DNA of 64,000 nt from Halopenitus sp041821145. GTDB lineage: Archaea; Halobacteriota; Halobacteria; Halobacteriales; Haloferacaceae. The notes under the pieces were generated by a model. The model had not been told where the DNA came from and made no database searches. It saw only the letters and a list, made by a program, of their open reading frames with translations. Each line of letters begins with the position of its first letter. The stretch's first letter is position 1. Positions 49,169 to 58,348 of this stretch are shown one piece after another. The translations under genes and the position numbers were made by a program. Location of the stretch: assembly GCF_041821145.1 (NCBI RefSeq), contig NZ_JBGUBC010000005.1, positions 62,001-126,000 of the forward strand. Direction: 5' to 3'.

Positions 49169-52100
49169 TCAGTCGTCGTCCGCCGCCCTCGCGGGCTTTC
49201 GACGCTCGCTTCGGGGCCCCTCAGCATCGACCCCCGGTAGCATGTCCCGGAGGTATCGACCGGTGTGTGACGCCTCGGCTCGGGCGACCTCTTCCGGGGT
49301 TCCAGCAGCGACCAATTCCCCGCCGCCGTCGCCGCCCTCCGGTCCGAGATCGATCACGTGGTCGGCATTTTTCACGAGATCGAGTTCGTGCTCGATGACG
49401 ACAACGCTGTTGCCGTTGTCGACGAGCCGGTGGAGAACGTCGATCAGCTTCCGCTCGTCCTCCTTGTGGAGGCCGGTTGTCGGCTCGTCGAGGAGATACA
49501 GCGTGTCTCCGGCGTCCCGCTTGCCGAGTTCCTCGGCCAGTTTGACCCGCTGGGCCTCGCCGCCGGAGAGCGTCGTCGAGGGTTGGCCGAGGCGCATGTA
49601 TCCGAGCCCCACGTCGCGAAGCAACTCCAGACGCCGACGGATGCCGTCGTGGCTCTCGAAGAACTCGTGGGCCTCCTCGACGCTCATCTCGAGGACGTCG
49701 GCGATCGTCTTCCCCTTGTAGGTCACTTCGAGCGTCTCGTCGTTGTAGCGAGCGCCGCCACACTCCTCGCAGGGCACGTGGACGTCCGAAAGGAAATTCA
49801 TCTCGATCGTGACCGTCCCCTGTCCGCCACACTCCTCACAGCGGCCGCCCTTGACGTTGAAGGAGAACCGTCCCTTCTTGTAACCGCGCTGGCTGGCGAG
49901 TTTCGTCTCCGCGAACAGCTCGCGAATGCCGTCGAAGACGTTCGTGTACGTCGCCGGATTCGATCGGGGCGTTCTGCCGATCGGCGACTGATCGATGAGC
50001 CGGACCGTCTCGATCGCATCGATCCCCTCGATCGCGTCGTGCTCGCCGGGGTCGACGGAGGTGTTGTCGTTCATCTCCCGCGCCAGCCCCTTATAGAGAA
50101 CGTCGTGCATCAGCGTGGACTTTCCCGACCCCGAAACGCCGGTGATCGCGGTGAAGACGCCAAGTGGGAGTTCGACGTCGACGTCCGCGAGGTTGTGCTG
50201 GCGCGCGCCACGGATCACGATCTCGCCGTCGCGCTCGCGGCGCTCGTCGGGGACCGGGACCGTCTTGCGTCTCGAGAGATAGTCGCCGGTGATCGACTCG
50301 TCGCTTTCACAGACCGTCTCGAAGTCGCCCTGAGCGACGACCTCGCCGCCGCGTTTGCCCGGTCCGGGACCCATGTCGATGATCGAGTCCGCCCGCCGCA
50401 TCGTCTCCTCGTCGTGTTCGACCACGATCAGGGTGTTACCGAGATCGCGAAGCCCTTCCAGGGTGTTCAACAGCCGGTCGTTGTCCCGCTGGTGGAGCCC
50501 GATCGAGGGCTCATCGAGGACGTAGAGCACGCCGACGAGTCCCGATCCGACCTGTGTCGCGAGCCGGATCCGCTGGCTCTCGCCGCCGGAGAGGGTCGAC
50601 GCTTCCCGATCGAGCGTGAGGTATTCGAGTCCGACCTCCTCCATGAACCCGAGCCGAGCACGGATCTCCTTGAGGATCTCCTCGGCGATCGTTCGATCGC
50701 GTTCGGAGAGCGTTTCCTCCATCCCCTCGAAGTGCTTGCGGGCTTCGCCAATCGACATTCGGTTGACTGCCGTGATCGGGGTGTCGTCGACGAGCACGGA
50801 GCGCGATTGCGGCTTCAGGCGGGTTCCCTCACAGGCTGGACAGGTCGTCACGGCCATGTAATCCTCGATGTGTTCGCGCGTCGACTGCGATTCCGTCTCG
50901 ACGTGACGGCGCTGGAGATTCGGGATGACGCCCTCGAACCGCTTTTCCTTGCGTCGAACGCCGTTTTTCGTTCGTCGCTCGAAGACGACCTGCTCGCGGG
51001 TACCATAGAGGAACTGATCGCGAACGTCCGGATCGAGCTCCTCGAAAGGCGTCTCGACGGAGACCCCAAAGTGCGCTGCCACGGAGTCGATCCGGGTGCG
51101 GTAGTACGACCGGTTGTACGACCATGCCTCGAAGACGTCCGTCAAGGGCTTCGAGGGGTCCTGGACGACCAGATCCTCGTCGACTTCCTTCGTCGAGCCG
51201 ATACCTTCACACTCCGGGCAGGCGCCGTGCGGGGAGTTGAACGAGAACGATCGGGTCTCGATCTCCGAGAAGTCACTGTGACAGTGGCTGCACGCGAGCT
51301 CCTCGGAGAATTCAACGACGAGACGCTCCGTATCGTTCGCCTCGCCGTCCGATCCCGATTTCGACGTCCCGGCATCGCCGGTCGATCCGGCCAGATCGCC
51401 GGTCGATCGCGCCGTCGATCCGCCGAGGGCGTCGGCCGCGCCAGCGGGCGGATCGGGGACGATGACCTTGAGGACGCCGTCGGCCTCCTCCAGGGCGGTC
51501 TCGACGGAGTCGGTGATTCGTGATCGTTCCTCCTCGCGGACCGTGATCCGGTCGACGATGACGTCGATCGTGTGGTCGTAGTTCTCATCGAGTTCCGGAT
51601 CGTCGAACGAGAGGTCGTACCGCTCGCCGTCGACCTCGACGCGGGCGTATCCCCGCGAGGTGAGGTCGGCAAAGAGGTCCTCGAAGGCGCCCTTCTGATC
51701 GCGGACGACCGGCGCTGCGATCTTCGCTCGCGTGCCTTCCGGGAGTCCCATGACTCGACGGACCATCTGCTGGGCGGACTGTTCGCCCACCTCGCGCCCA
51801 CACTCCGGACAGTGCGGGGTTCCCACGCGGGCGTACAGGAGTCGGAGGTAGTCGTGTAGCTCCGTGACGGTCCCGACCGTCGAACGGGGGTTGTTGGCGG
51901 CGTTCTTCTGGTCGATCGAGATCGCAGGCGAAAGCCCCTCGACGCTTTCGACCTGCGGTTTGTCCATCTGGCCGAGAAAGTTGCGGGCGTACGCCGAAAG
52001 CGACTCGATGTATCGTCGCTGTCCTTCGGCGTAGACCGTTTCGAAGGCCAACGACGACTTGCCCGACCCCGAAAGCCCAGTGACGACGGTGAACTGCTCG

Positions 52101-52174
52101 CGCGGGATCCGGACGTCGAGATCCTTGAGGTTGTGCTCTTCGGCCCCTCGGACCTCGATGTAGTCTCTGCTCAT
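49169..52174 (-). CDS. uvrA: Excinuclease ABC subunit A
   Basis: Damage-recognition ATPase of nucleotide excision repair (1001 aa). The two ABC domains are seen: Walker A GLSGSGKSSLAF (N-terminal) and GVSGSGKSTLMHDVL (C-terminal), signatures STLSGGESQRIRLA and TTLSGGEAQRVKLA, and zinc modules CSHCHSDF...CPECEG and CEECGGQG...CEECGG. The middle of the first domain holds a low-complexity Gly/Ser/Thr/Asp insert (from ALGGSTARS). The ATG at 52174 gives the usual MSRDYIEVRGAEEHNLK start. UvrB is encoded in the same window but 17 kb away. Confidence 0.97.
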   Translation of the reverse strand: MSRDYIEVRGAEEHNLKDLDVRIPREQFTVVTGLSGSGKSSLAFETVYAEGQRRYIESLSAYARNFLGQMDKPQVESVEGLSPAISIDQKNAANNPRSTVGTVTELHDYLRLLYARVGTPHCPECGREVGEQSAQQMVRRVMGLPEGTRAKIAAPVVRDQKGAFEDLFADLTSRGYARVEVDGERYDLSFDDPELDENYDHTIDVIVDRITVREEERSRITDSVETALEEADGVLKVIVPDPPAGAADALGGSTARSTGDLAGSTGDAGTSKSGSDGEANDTERLVVEFSEELACSHCHSDFSEIETRSFSFNSPHGACPECEGIGSTKEVDEDLVVQDPSKPLTDVFEAWSYNRSYYRTRIDSVAAHFGVSVETPFEELDPDVRDQFLYGTREQVVFERRTKNGVRRKEKRFEGVIPNLQRRHVETESQSTREHIEDYMAVTTCPACEGTRLKPQSRSVLVDDTPITAVNRMSIGEARKHFEGMEETLSERDRTIAEEILKEIRARLGFMEEVGLEYLTLDREASTLSGGESQRIRLATQVGSGLVGVLYVLDEPSIGLHQRDNDRLLNTLEGLRDLGNTLIVVEHDEETMRRADSIIDMGPGPGKRGGEVVAQGDFETVCESDESITGDYLSRRKTVPVPDERRERDGEIVIRGARQHNLADVDVELPLGVFTAITGVSGSGKSTLMHDVLYKGLAREMNDNTSVDPGEHDAIEGIDAIETVRLIDQSPIGRTPRSNPATYTNVFDGIRELFAETKLASQRGYKKGRFSFNVKGGRCEECGGQGTVTIEMNFLSDVHVPCEECGGARYNDETLEVTYKGKTIADVLEMSVEEAHEFFESHDGIRRRLELLRDVGLGYMRLGQPSTTLSGGEAQRVKLAEELGKRDAGDTLYLLDEPTTGLHKEDERKLIDVLHRLVDNGNSVVVIEHELDLVKNADHVIDLGPEGGDGGGELVAAGTPEEVARAEASHTGRYLRDMLPGVDAEGPRSERRKPARAADDD

Positions 52175-52313
52175 CGTATACCCCTCGTTGCTTGCGCGCG
52201 CGGGAATACCCGTCGGTTGGTCCTCGCGTCGAGCCCCGAATGTTCGTCGCGTCGAGTCTCCGATCGTTCGTCGGGGGATGTCCTGGGGACTCACCGATTG
52301 ACTCCGGCCGGAG

Positions 52314-53315
52314 TCACGATCGCTCGCTCACGGGCAGACGGTTGAACTCCCTGGAGAGTTGGGAGGCAACCTCCGAGACGATCGCGACCGCGAGCGGTCC
52401 GGCGATCACTCCGATCGGACCGATCGTGAGCACGCCGCCGACGAAGCCAATGAAATAGAGGCTCGCGGCGAGATCGGCCGTCTCGGCCGCCAGCCGCGGC
52501 CGGATCGCGATGTCCGGAAGCCACCCGATTAGAAGTCCCCCCACGAGGAGGATCGCGATCGCCGAAATCGTCTCGCCGGCAACGACGTGAGTCCCCGCCA
52601 GTATGGCCACGAGCAGGCTCGGCCCCAACACAGGGACGAACTGGAGGACGCCCGCGACCGTCGCAAGCGCGACTGGCGAGGGATACCCGAAGATGACGAA
52701 GATGGGAAGCGCGATCAGGAACGTCCCCACCCCGGTCGCCGCCTGGACGACGTAGATCCCGTACAGGGTCCGCTGTGCCCGCCGGTGAATGGCAGTGGCC
52801 AGATCACGATAGCTTGGTGGGACGAGCGCGATGATCGCCTTTCGGGTTCGCTGTTCGTAGTAGAGCACGGAGTACACGACGAACGTGAACAGCGCGAACT
52901 TGATGAGCAACACCGGCATCGCGGCGGCGATCAGGGTGGCCACGTCGATCAGCCAGCCCGTCGCCTCGGCTATCACTTCCTCGGTTACGAGCGTCACTGA
53001 CCAGCCGGCGATCTCGATCGGGATCATCTCCGGCGCCTCGTTGAGGTATCCGATCACGGCATCCAAACGCAGGAACAACACGATCCCGAGCGGCGCAAGG
53101 AGGACGATCGTCCCGAGGAACCCGACGAGGGTGGCGACGATCGAGGCAATCCGTCGTGATGCACCGTGCTGACGGAGCGACCGGCGGACGGGTGAGAGCA
53201 CATACGCGACGGTGATCGCGAAGAAAACCGTCGCTGCGACCTCCCACAGGAGGAGCATGGCGATCGTCGCGGCGACGACGAGCAACCCGCCGAGAATGGA
53301 CCGTCTCTGTGTCAT
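52314..53315 (-). CDS. AI-2E family transporter/permease
   Basis: Membrane protein of the AI-2E (PerM/TqsA) family (333 aa, about eight helices). The N-terminus has paired helices (ILGGLLVVAATIAMLLLW, TVFFAITVAYVLSPVRRSL), then an amphipathic periplasmic-type region, and the conserved C-terminal block YPSPVALATVAGVLQFVPVLGPSLL and PDIAIRPRL. Transport substrate is unknown; the family includes quorum-signal exporters and Na+ antiporters. Confidence 0.85.
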   Translation of the reverse strand: MTQRRSILGGLLVVAATIAMLLLWEVAATVFFAITVAYVLSPVRRSLRQHGASRRIASIVATLVGFLGTIVLLAPLGIVLFLRLDAVIGYLNEAPEMIPIEIAGWSVTLVTEEVIAEATGWLIDVATLIAAAMPVLLIKFALFTFVVYSVLYYEQRTRKAIIALVPPSYRDLATAIHRRAQRTLYGIYVVQAATGVGTFLIALPIFVIFGYPSPVALATVAGVLQFVPVLGPSLLVAILAGTHVVAGETISAIAILLVGGLLIGWLPDIAIRPRLAAETADLAASLYFIGFVGGVLTIGPIGVIAGPLAVAIVSEVASQLSREFNRLPVSERS

Positions 53316-53366
53316 TGTTTCACACTGAACGTCGAGCTATTAGAAGAGTCGGTCGTTCGGCGGATC

Positions 53367-54143
53367 CTACTCCACCGACACGATGAGCGCCTCGACGTCC
53401 TCCTCGTAGGTCGTCGGGTCGGCGGATAGCGCCTCCGAGTCGACAAGCTCCTCTGCATCCGGTCCTCCCTCGGGAAGCCCCTCGTCGATCGCGGTCGTCA
53501 GGCGCTCGATGGGGTAGGTCCCTCCGGCGAGAAGCACGTCCCTTCCGTCATGCCAGACCGCCACGCGGCCCTCCATCTCGACCGTTCCCGTGACCTCCTC
53601 GGTGACACCGGGTGCGATCTCCACCGTGGACGCCGTCGAGAACGACGCGCGGTAGGTGTATACAGTCGCCTCGTGGCCGGTATCGATCTCGAGGGTTCCC
53701 TCGTTCGTTCGGCGGATGTCCTCCAGCCCCGCGCTGGCCAGTTGCCTGCGGAACGCCTTGTCGGCGGCGGTCTCAACTTGGGACATCACTCGATCGCGTC
53801 CGATGCCGAACGGAAGCCGGTCGAGTCCGGGACGGAGATCGACCCGCGTGGCAAACAGAACCACCGGCGAGCCGTCCGAATCGAACGTCTCGGCTACGGC
53901 CGCCGCGACGCCCCGATGCTCGTACGCCAGCGTGTGTTCGAGTGCCGTGACCGTAACCGGTCCCACTTCCCGTTCGAATATCGTCCCGCTCGATTCGTCG
54001 ACGAGTTCCCACTCCTCGATTCGGTCGTCGGTCACCTCCGGCGGCGGTACCTCGCCGTCGCGTCCCCCCAGACAGCCCGCGAGACCGACGGTTCCGATCG
54101 CGCCGGTACTCGCAAGCAGCTTGCGTCGTGTTAGCTCCGACAT
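53367..54143 (-). CDS. Tat-exported lipoprotein, DUF6517-like
   Basis: A 258-residue exported protein. A Tat motif (R6-R7 in ELTRRKLLAS) and lipobox LAGC with Cys24 predict lipid anchoring outside the membrane. The mature part has ~220 residues of beta-rich fold with VTVTALEHTLAYEHRGVA and EEVTGTVEMEGRVAVWHDGRDVLLAGGTYP. It resembles the haloarchaeal DUF6517 family (from memory). The ATG at 54143 is preferred; the codon just upstream (54146) is also ATG. Function unknown. Confidence 0.78.
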   Translation of the reverse strand: MSELTRRKLLASTGAIGTVGLAGCLGGRDGEVPPPEVTDDRIEEWELVDESSGTIFEREVGPVTVTALEHTLAYEHRGVAAAVAETFDSDGSPVVLFATRVDLRPGLDRLPFGIGRDRVMSQVETAADKAFRRQLASAGLEDIRRTNEGTLEIDTGHEATVYTYRASFSTASTVEIAPGVTEEVTGTVEMEGRVAVWHDGRDVLLAGGTYPIERLTTAIDEGLPEGGPDAEELVDSEALSADPTTYEEDVEALIVSVE

Positions 54144-54442
54144 CATCGGCCCGATTCGGAGGCGCAACGGATAGCCATGTCGGTCCCGAAAGTACCCCCC
54201 CCGGAGGCGTCAAGCGGGGCGCTCGGAGCCACGTGGCCTCTCATCGACCACCGAAACAACCGGATAACCGATCGTCGTTTCGATTGGGGACCCAACGAGG
54301 GCGCCGATGTTCCGATGAAGAATCCCACGAGGACGTCGATCATCGTTCGGTTTCCCACCGCAGCGAGTGTCGCAATGGCAACCGGAGCGGCAGTCGGTGG
54401 CTGGACGAAAACTGTTTCCACCCGCCCCGCCATGTTCCGCAT

Positions 54443-55369
54443 ATGCGAATCGCCGTGCCCAACAAGGGGCGTCTCCACGAGCCGACGATCGAGCTGTTGG
54501 AACGCGCTGGTCTCCACCTCGAACGGACGGCCGATAGACAGCTGTACGCCGATACCGTCGATCCGGACGTCTCAATCCTCTTTGCGCGTGCGGCGGACAT
54601 TCCCGAGTACGTCCGCGACGGCGCGGCCGATCTGGGGATCACGGGGCTCGATCAGGCCGTCGAATCGGGTGCCGTCGTCGAACACGTCGAAGGGACCGAC
54701 GCTGATGGTGCCGGAGACGGTCCCGGCGCGTCCGGAGACGAGGCCCTCGTGGACCTCCTCGATCTCGGGTACGGCTCCTGTCGGCTCGTGCTTGCGGCCC
54801 CGGAGGACGGCGAGATCGAGTCGGTCGCCGACCTGGAGGGCCGAACCGTCGCCACCGAGTTCCCGGCCATCACCCGGTCGTACTTCGAGACGGTCGGCGT
54901 CGATGCCGAGATCGTCACCGTCACCGGCGCCACGGAGCTGACTCCCCACGTCGAAATGGCCGATGCGATCGTCGATATCACCTCGACCGGAACGACCCTG
55001 AAGGTGAACCGGCTCGCGATCATCGACGAGGTGCTCGAGTCATCGGTCCGGCTGTTCGCCCGCCCCGACGTGGTCGACGACGGAAAGGTCCAACAGGTGA
55101 CGACCGCCATCGAGTCCGTGCTCGCGGCCGAGGACAAACGCTATCTGATGATGAACGCGCCGACGGCGAACCTGGCTGCCGTCAAGGACGTTCTCCCCGG
55201 GCTCGGCGGGCCGACCGTGATGGACGTCGAGGCCGACGCGAACGGCGACGGGATGGTGGCCGTCCACGCCGTCGTCGACGAGGGCGACGTCTTCTCAACG
55301 ATCACCGACCTGAAGTCGGTCGGCGCGAGCGGGATCCTCGTCACCGAGATCGAGCGACTCGTCGAGTAG
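54443..55369 (+). CDS. hisG: ATP phosphoribosyltransferase (long form)
   Basis: First enzyme of histidine synthesis, joining ATP and PRPP (308 aa). The N-terminal two-domain catalytic part has MRIAVPNKGRLHEPTIELL, ARAADIPEYVRDGAADLGITGLD, TEFPAITRSYFE, and the PRPP loop ADAIVDITSTGTTLKVNRL. The C-terminal ~75 residues (KRYLMMNAPTANLAAVKDVLPGLGGPTV) form the ACT-like regulatory domain of long-form HisG, which allows feedback inhibition by histidine. A ~15-residue Gly/Ala/Asp insert follows EHVEGTDAD. Confidence 0.96.
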   Translation: MRIAVPNKGRLHEPTIELLERAGLHLERTADRQLYADTVDPDVSILFARAADIPEYVRDGAADLGITGLDQAVESGAVVEHVEGTDADGAGDGPGASGDEALVDLLDLGYGSCRLVLAAPEDGEIESVADLEGRTVATEFPAITRSYFETVGVDAEIVTVTGATELTPHVEMADAIVDITSTGTTLKVNRLAIIDEVLESSVRLFARPDVVDDGKVQQVTTAIESVLAAEDKRYLMMNAPTANLAAVKDVLPGLGGPTVMDVEADANGDGMVAVHAVVDEGDVFSTITDLKSVGASGILVTEIERLVE

Positions 55370-55370
55370 C

Positions 55371-56459
55371 TCAGACCTCCTCCGTCTCGTTGCTCTCGGT
55401 CTTGTCGGCTTCGGTCTCGTCGGACTCGGTCTTGTCGGTCTCGTCGGACTCGGTCTTGTCGGACTCGCTATTGGACTCGGTCTCGTCGGATTCGTTCCTG
55501 TCGGCGTCGCTTCTACCGGTCACTAGCTCGGGAGCCAACACGGTGGGATGGATCCGCAACACGCCGGTTCGCTGTTTGACCCACCACGCGATCGCTACAC
55601 ACCCGACGAGGACGCCACACAGCCCGAGCAATCCTCCCTCGGGGCCGAACTGTCCGCCCGAAAGAAACGTTGGACCGGCCACCTGCGTCTCGATCACGGT
55701 TGCGGGGACCGAGAGCCCGGAGACCCCGAATCCGAAGACGGCCCCCTGCGTGAAGTTCCACGTGACGTGGACGCCGATCGGAATCGCGAGTTCACCGGTG
55801 AGCACGTACCCGAGCGCGAGGAACACGCCGGCCAGACCGATGATCGCCGTGGAGAGTGACGTCGCGTTCGGGTTCATGGCGTGGAGCACGCCGAAGACGC
55901 CCGAGGAAACGGCGACGGCAAGACCGACGGCGACCCGCTCCCCGACGAACCGCAACCCCTCCACGAGATTCGTGAGCAACCACCCGCGAATCAACAGTTC
56001 CTCGTAGATCCCGACCGCGAGAAACAAGACGAGAACGCTTGCGAACGCGCCCGCGAAGCCCCCGGTCGAGACGAACGTTCCACGTGGGACGTACCAACCC
56101 GCCGCCCACCCGACGAGGAAGATCGCCGTCTGGAGGAGCGCACCGAGTACGAGTCCGAAACCGCAGTCGATCCACCAGGCGCGATCGATGCGGAGGCCGT
56201 AGTCCCCGAACCGCCGTCGATCGATCGTTCGAGCGATGATCACACATCCGACGACCACGATCGCGAGGCTTCCGAGGCCGCTCACGACGAGCGCGGCCGT
56301 CCCGCTCGGTGCCGATACCGGGAGCCGTCCGACTCCAAGTGCCGTCCCGATCCCCAGGAGTCCGAAAACCACGATCGCAAGGACGACTCTGATCGGGAGG
56401 CGGGGACGCCGTTCCTCGCCGTTCCAGACGATGGACCGAAGCCAGGCGACCGGACGCAT
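55371..56459 (-). CDS. CPBP-family intramembrane metalloprotease
   Basis: Membrane protein of the CAAX-protease/bacteriocin-processing (CPBP, Rce1-like) family (362 aa, about eight helices). Active-site motifs: Glu153-Glu154 in YEELLIRGWLL, His193 in GVLHAMNP, and His231/Asn235 in GVHVTWNF. The last ~45 residues are a highly acidic repeat of DETESD/KTESDET units, encoded by ~15-bp repetitive DNA (about 55375-55510). Convergent with hisG with only 1 bp between their ends. Substrate unknown. Confidence 0.87.
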   Translation of the reverse strand: MRPVAWLRSIVWNGEERRPRLPIRVVLAIVVFGLLGIGTALGVGRLPVSAPSGTAALVVSGLGSLAIVVVGCVIIARTIDRRRFGDYGLRIDRAWWIDCGFGLVLGALLQTAIFLVGWAAGWYVPRGTFVSTGGFAGAFASVLVLFLAVGIYEELLIRGWLLTNLVEGLRFVGERVAVGLAVAVSSGVFGVLHAMNPNATSLSTAIIGLAGVFLALGYVLTGELAIPIGVHVTWNFTQGAVFGFGVSGLSVPATVIETQVAGPTFLSGGQFGPEGGLLGLCGVLVGCVAIAWWVKQRTGVLRIHPTVLAPELVTGRSDADRNESDETESNSESDKTESDETDKTESDETEADKTESNETEEV

Positions 56460-56594
56460 GGCCGTGATTCCCGCGCCAAAGGGTAAAAACCTGTACCCGA
56501 TCGAGCGGTCGCCCTGGCTTCGCTCATTCCGGATGGTTCGGGTCGTCCGCTCACGTCGCCTGGCTCGACGCTCGCCTCCGGGATCCCCGTCCGG

Positions 56595-56957
56595 TCACGC
56601 CGGTCGGCTGGCGAGCAGAATCGCGATTCCGACGACGATCACGGTTATCAACACCGTGATCACGAAGTGGATGAACGTGATGAGCGCGGTCCCTCGCGGC
56701 GGCTGGCCGTAGGCCCGATGGATGGCGGCCCCGTCGAGCAGGAGCGCGACCGGGACCGTGAGTGCTGCGGGAAGCGTGAACGCGCCCCCGACGACGCCGA
56801 CGGTTGCCGGGAGCGGCCCAACGAGGAGGGCCCGTTTCGGGTCGACGTCCCCGAGGACGTTTCTGGCAGCCAGATGGGCGGTGACCGACAGCCCGAGCGC
56901 GAAGAATACGAGCGTTCCGAGAACGGCGATCGATCCCGACCCCGACTGAAGAAGCAT
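56595..56957 (-). CDS. Small membrane protein, DUF7473-like
   Basis: A 120-residue protein with four hydrophobic segments (residues ~8-28, 45-58, 62-78, 92-115). It resembles the haloarchaeal DUF7473 family (from memory). CTTTAGCC about 30 nt before the ATG at 56957 may be its TATA box; a GTG directly before that ATG is an alternative. Lies between the CPBP protease and the TBP gene. Function unknown. Confidence 0.7.
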   Translation of the reverse strand: MLLQSGSGSIAVLGTLVFFALGLSVTAHLAARNVLGDVDPKRALLVGPLPATVGVVGGAFTLPAALTVPVALLLDGAAIHRAYGQPPRGTALITFIHFVITVLITVIVVGIAILLASRPA

Positions 56958-57018
56958 CACGTAGTTATTGGCGGCCGGAGGCTAAAGCACCCGCGTTCCT
57001 CGGCGGTTGGGATCGCGT

Positions 57019-57114
57019 GCCGTGACCGTCCGATCGTCCAGGGCCGTGACCGTCCGATCGTCCAGGGCCGTAACCGTCCGATCGTCCAGGGCCGTGACCG
57101 TCCGATCGTCCGGT
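57019..57114. repeat. 24-bp tandem repeat x4, 3' of tbp
   Basis: Four consecutive 24-bp units of GCCGTGACCGTCCGATCGTC followed by CAGG (unit 3 has GTAACC for GTGACC; unit 4 ends differently). They start at 57019, 57043, 57067 and 57091, with a further GGTCCGATCATTCGGTCCGATC echo up to the tbp stop. They lie 18 bp beyond the tbp stop codon, so a tbp transcript would contain them in its 3' untranslated part. Confidence 0.92.
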
Positions 57115-57131
57115 CCGATCATTCGGTCCGA

Positions 57132-57692
57132 TCACCCGAGTAGGCCGAGTTCCTCCAGCCGTTCGACGATGACGTCGACGGCAGCCTCGGCGTCGGAGGG
57201 TTCTTTCCCGCCGGTGATGACGAGCTTCCCCGACCCGAATAACAGCGCGACGACGTCCGGCTCGTCGAGCCGGTAGACGAGCCCCGGGAACTGTTCGGGT
57301 TCGTATTCGATATGCTCTAATCCCAATCCGATCGCGATCGCGTTCAGATTGAGATTCTCGCCCAGGTCCGCGGACGTGACGATGTTCTGGACGGTTATCT
57401 CCGGGTCTTCCTCTACCGGGATGTCGAGGGCTCGAAGCTCCTCGAAGACCATGTTCAGGCTCTCGTGGACCGCGCTCGTGGAGTTCGCCCCGGTACAGAC
57501 TATCTTCCCCGATCGGAAGATGAGCGCGGCGGATTTCGGTGATTTCGTTCGATACACGAGTCCGGGAAACTGTTCGGGATCGTAGTCGGCGCCCGCCAGA
57601 TCCATCGCCACGCTCTGGAGGTCCAACTCCTGGCCGATCCCCGTCGACGCAACGACGTTCTCGATGGTGATCGTATCCTTCGGATCGGTCAT
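57132..57692 (-). CDS. tbp: TATA-box-binding protein
   Basis: General transcription factor that binds the TATA box (186 aa). Two imperfect ~90-residue repeats form the saddle: ITIENVVASTGIGQELDL...FPGLVYRTKSPKSAALIFRSGKIVCTGA and ITVQNIVTSADLGENLNL...FPGLVYRLDEPDVVALLFGSGKLVITGG. The acidic surface is haloarchaeal. TTTATAAAG lies 27-34 nt upstream. The start is the ATG at 57692. Confidence 0.97.
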   Translation of the reverse strand: MTDPKDTITIENVVASTGIGQELDLQSVAMDLAGADYDPEQFPGLVYRTKSPKSAALIFRSGKIVCTGANSTSAVHESLNMVFEELRALDIPVEEDPEITVQNIVTSADLGENLNLNAIAIGLGLEHIEYEPEQFPGLVYRLDEPDVVALLFGSGKLVITGGKEPSDAEAAVDVIVERLEELGLLG

Positions 57693-57718
57693 CAACGGTC
57701 TAACCGTCGGCGCTTTCC

Positions 57719-57726
57719 TTTATAAA
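57719..57726 (-). promoter_or_regulatory. TATA box of tbp
   Basis: CTTTATAAAG palindromic box (core 57719-57726) 27-34 nt upstream of the tbp ATG; on the opposite strand it is equally a TATA box. Confidence 0.65.
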
Positions 57727-57857
57727 GCTTCGTCGTCGAAGTTCATCGATCTGGTTCCTCATTAGCAGATGTATGGCCCGTTCCGGTGGACCGTGGCGGA
57801 CGAGGGGGCTGTCCCGGTGGAAACGCTCTTGTATGTGTGGGCTGTTATCACGCAACG

Positions 57858-58019
57858 ATGCCAGACACCAAATCGGGCCGCGAGAAGAAGGGGAAGGACA
57901 AACGCCACCAACTGGAGCACCGACTCGCGAAACGCGAACTCACCGCCGACGACGAACCCCCCGAACCGGAGGTGAGCGAGGTAGATATCCTCGCGGACGA
58001 CGTCGAGGACGAGACCTGA
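57858..58019 (+). CDS. Small acidic/basic haloarchaeal protein
   Basis: A 53-residue protein. It starts with a basic segment (MPDTKSGREKKGKDKRHQLEHRLAKREL) and ends acidic (EPEVSEVDILADDVEDET). It resembles short conserved hypothetical proteins I recall from haloarchaea. The ATG at 57858 is chosen because the in-frame upstream part is Gly/Cys-rich and unlike the family. No function is assigned. Confidence 0.6.
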   Translation: MPDTKSGREKKGKDKRHQLEHRLAKRELTADDEPPEPEVSEVDILADDVEDET

Positions 58020-58348
58020 CGATTTCGAGATCGGACCGGCGCGTTTTTGTGATGAGTTTGCTCCGGTTAGTTCCATCTCGGACCGCCTGTCCCTCCCGTT
58101 GATCGCTGCAGTGCGTTGACAGTCGTAGTGATCAGTGCCCTCAGGCATGGTAGTCAGTATCATTCTTAAATCCGGGGGTGAACCGTCGCCCCACTGCAGC
58201 TCGATTCGTGATACATATTAACATGGTTTCGGGACGATCGGGCTTCCGTCGGCCGATCGATCCCCGATCTCTTCGCGATCGAACCGGATACAGTCTCCGA
58301 CTGTTGACGAAGCCTTTATATAGAATCACAATCAATCTTCGCTCGTCT
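58020..58348. other. Intergenic region upstream of the thermosome gene
   Basis: 329 bp with no convincing gene. Its last ~40 bp are the thermosome promoter. A moderately AT-rich stretch (about 58140-58230, ATCATTCTTAAATCC, ATACATATTAACATGG) could carry a second promoter or regulatory site; I saw no clear repeat. Confidence 0.5.
58315..58322 (+). promoter_or_regulatory. TATA box of the thermosome gene
   Basis: TTTATATA 27-34 nt upstream of the ATG at 58349, preceded by the purine-rich CGAAGCC region expected of a BRE. Confidence 0.7.

Noticed and set aside
54143..54343. Possible 66-residue membrane protein (MIDVLVGFFIGTSAPSLG start) whose stop overlaps the lipoprotein start
   Set aside because: The first ~20 residues look protein-like and the TGATG overlap is suggestive, but the rest is not haloarchaeal in composition and no promoter is seen. 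It could be a remnant; not strong enough to list.
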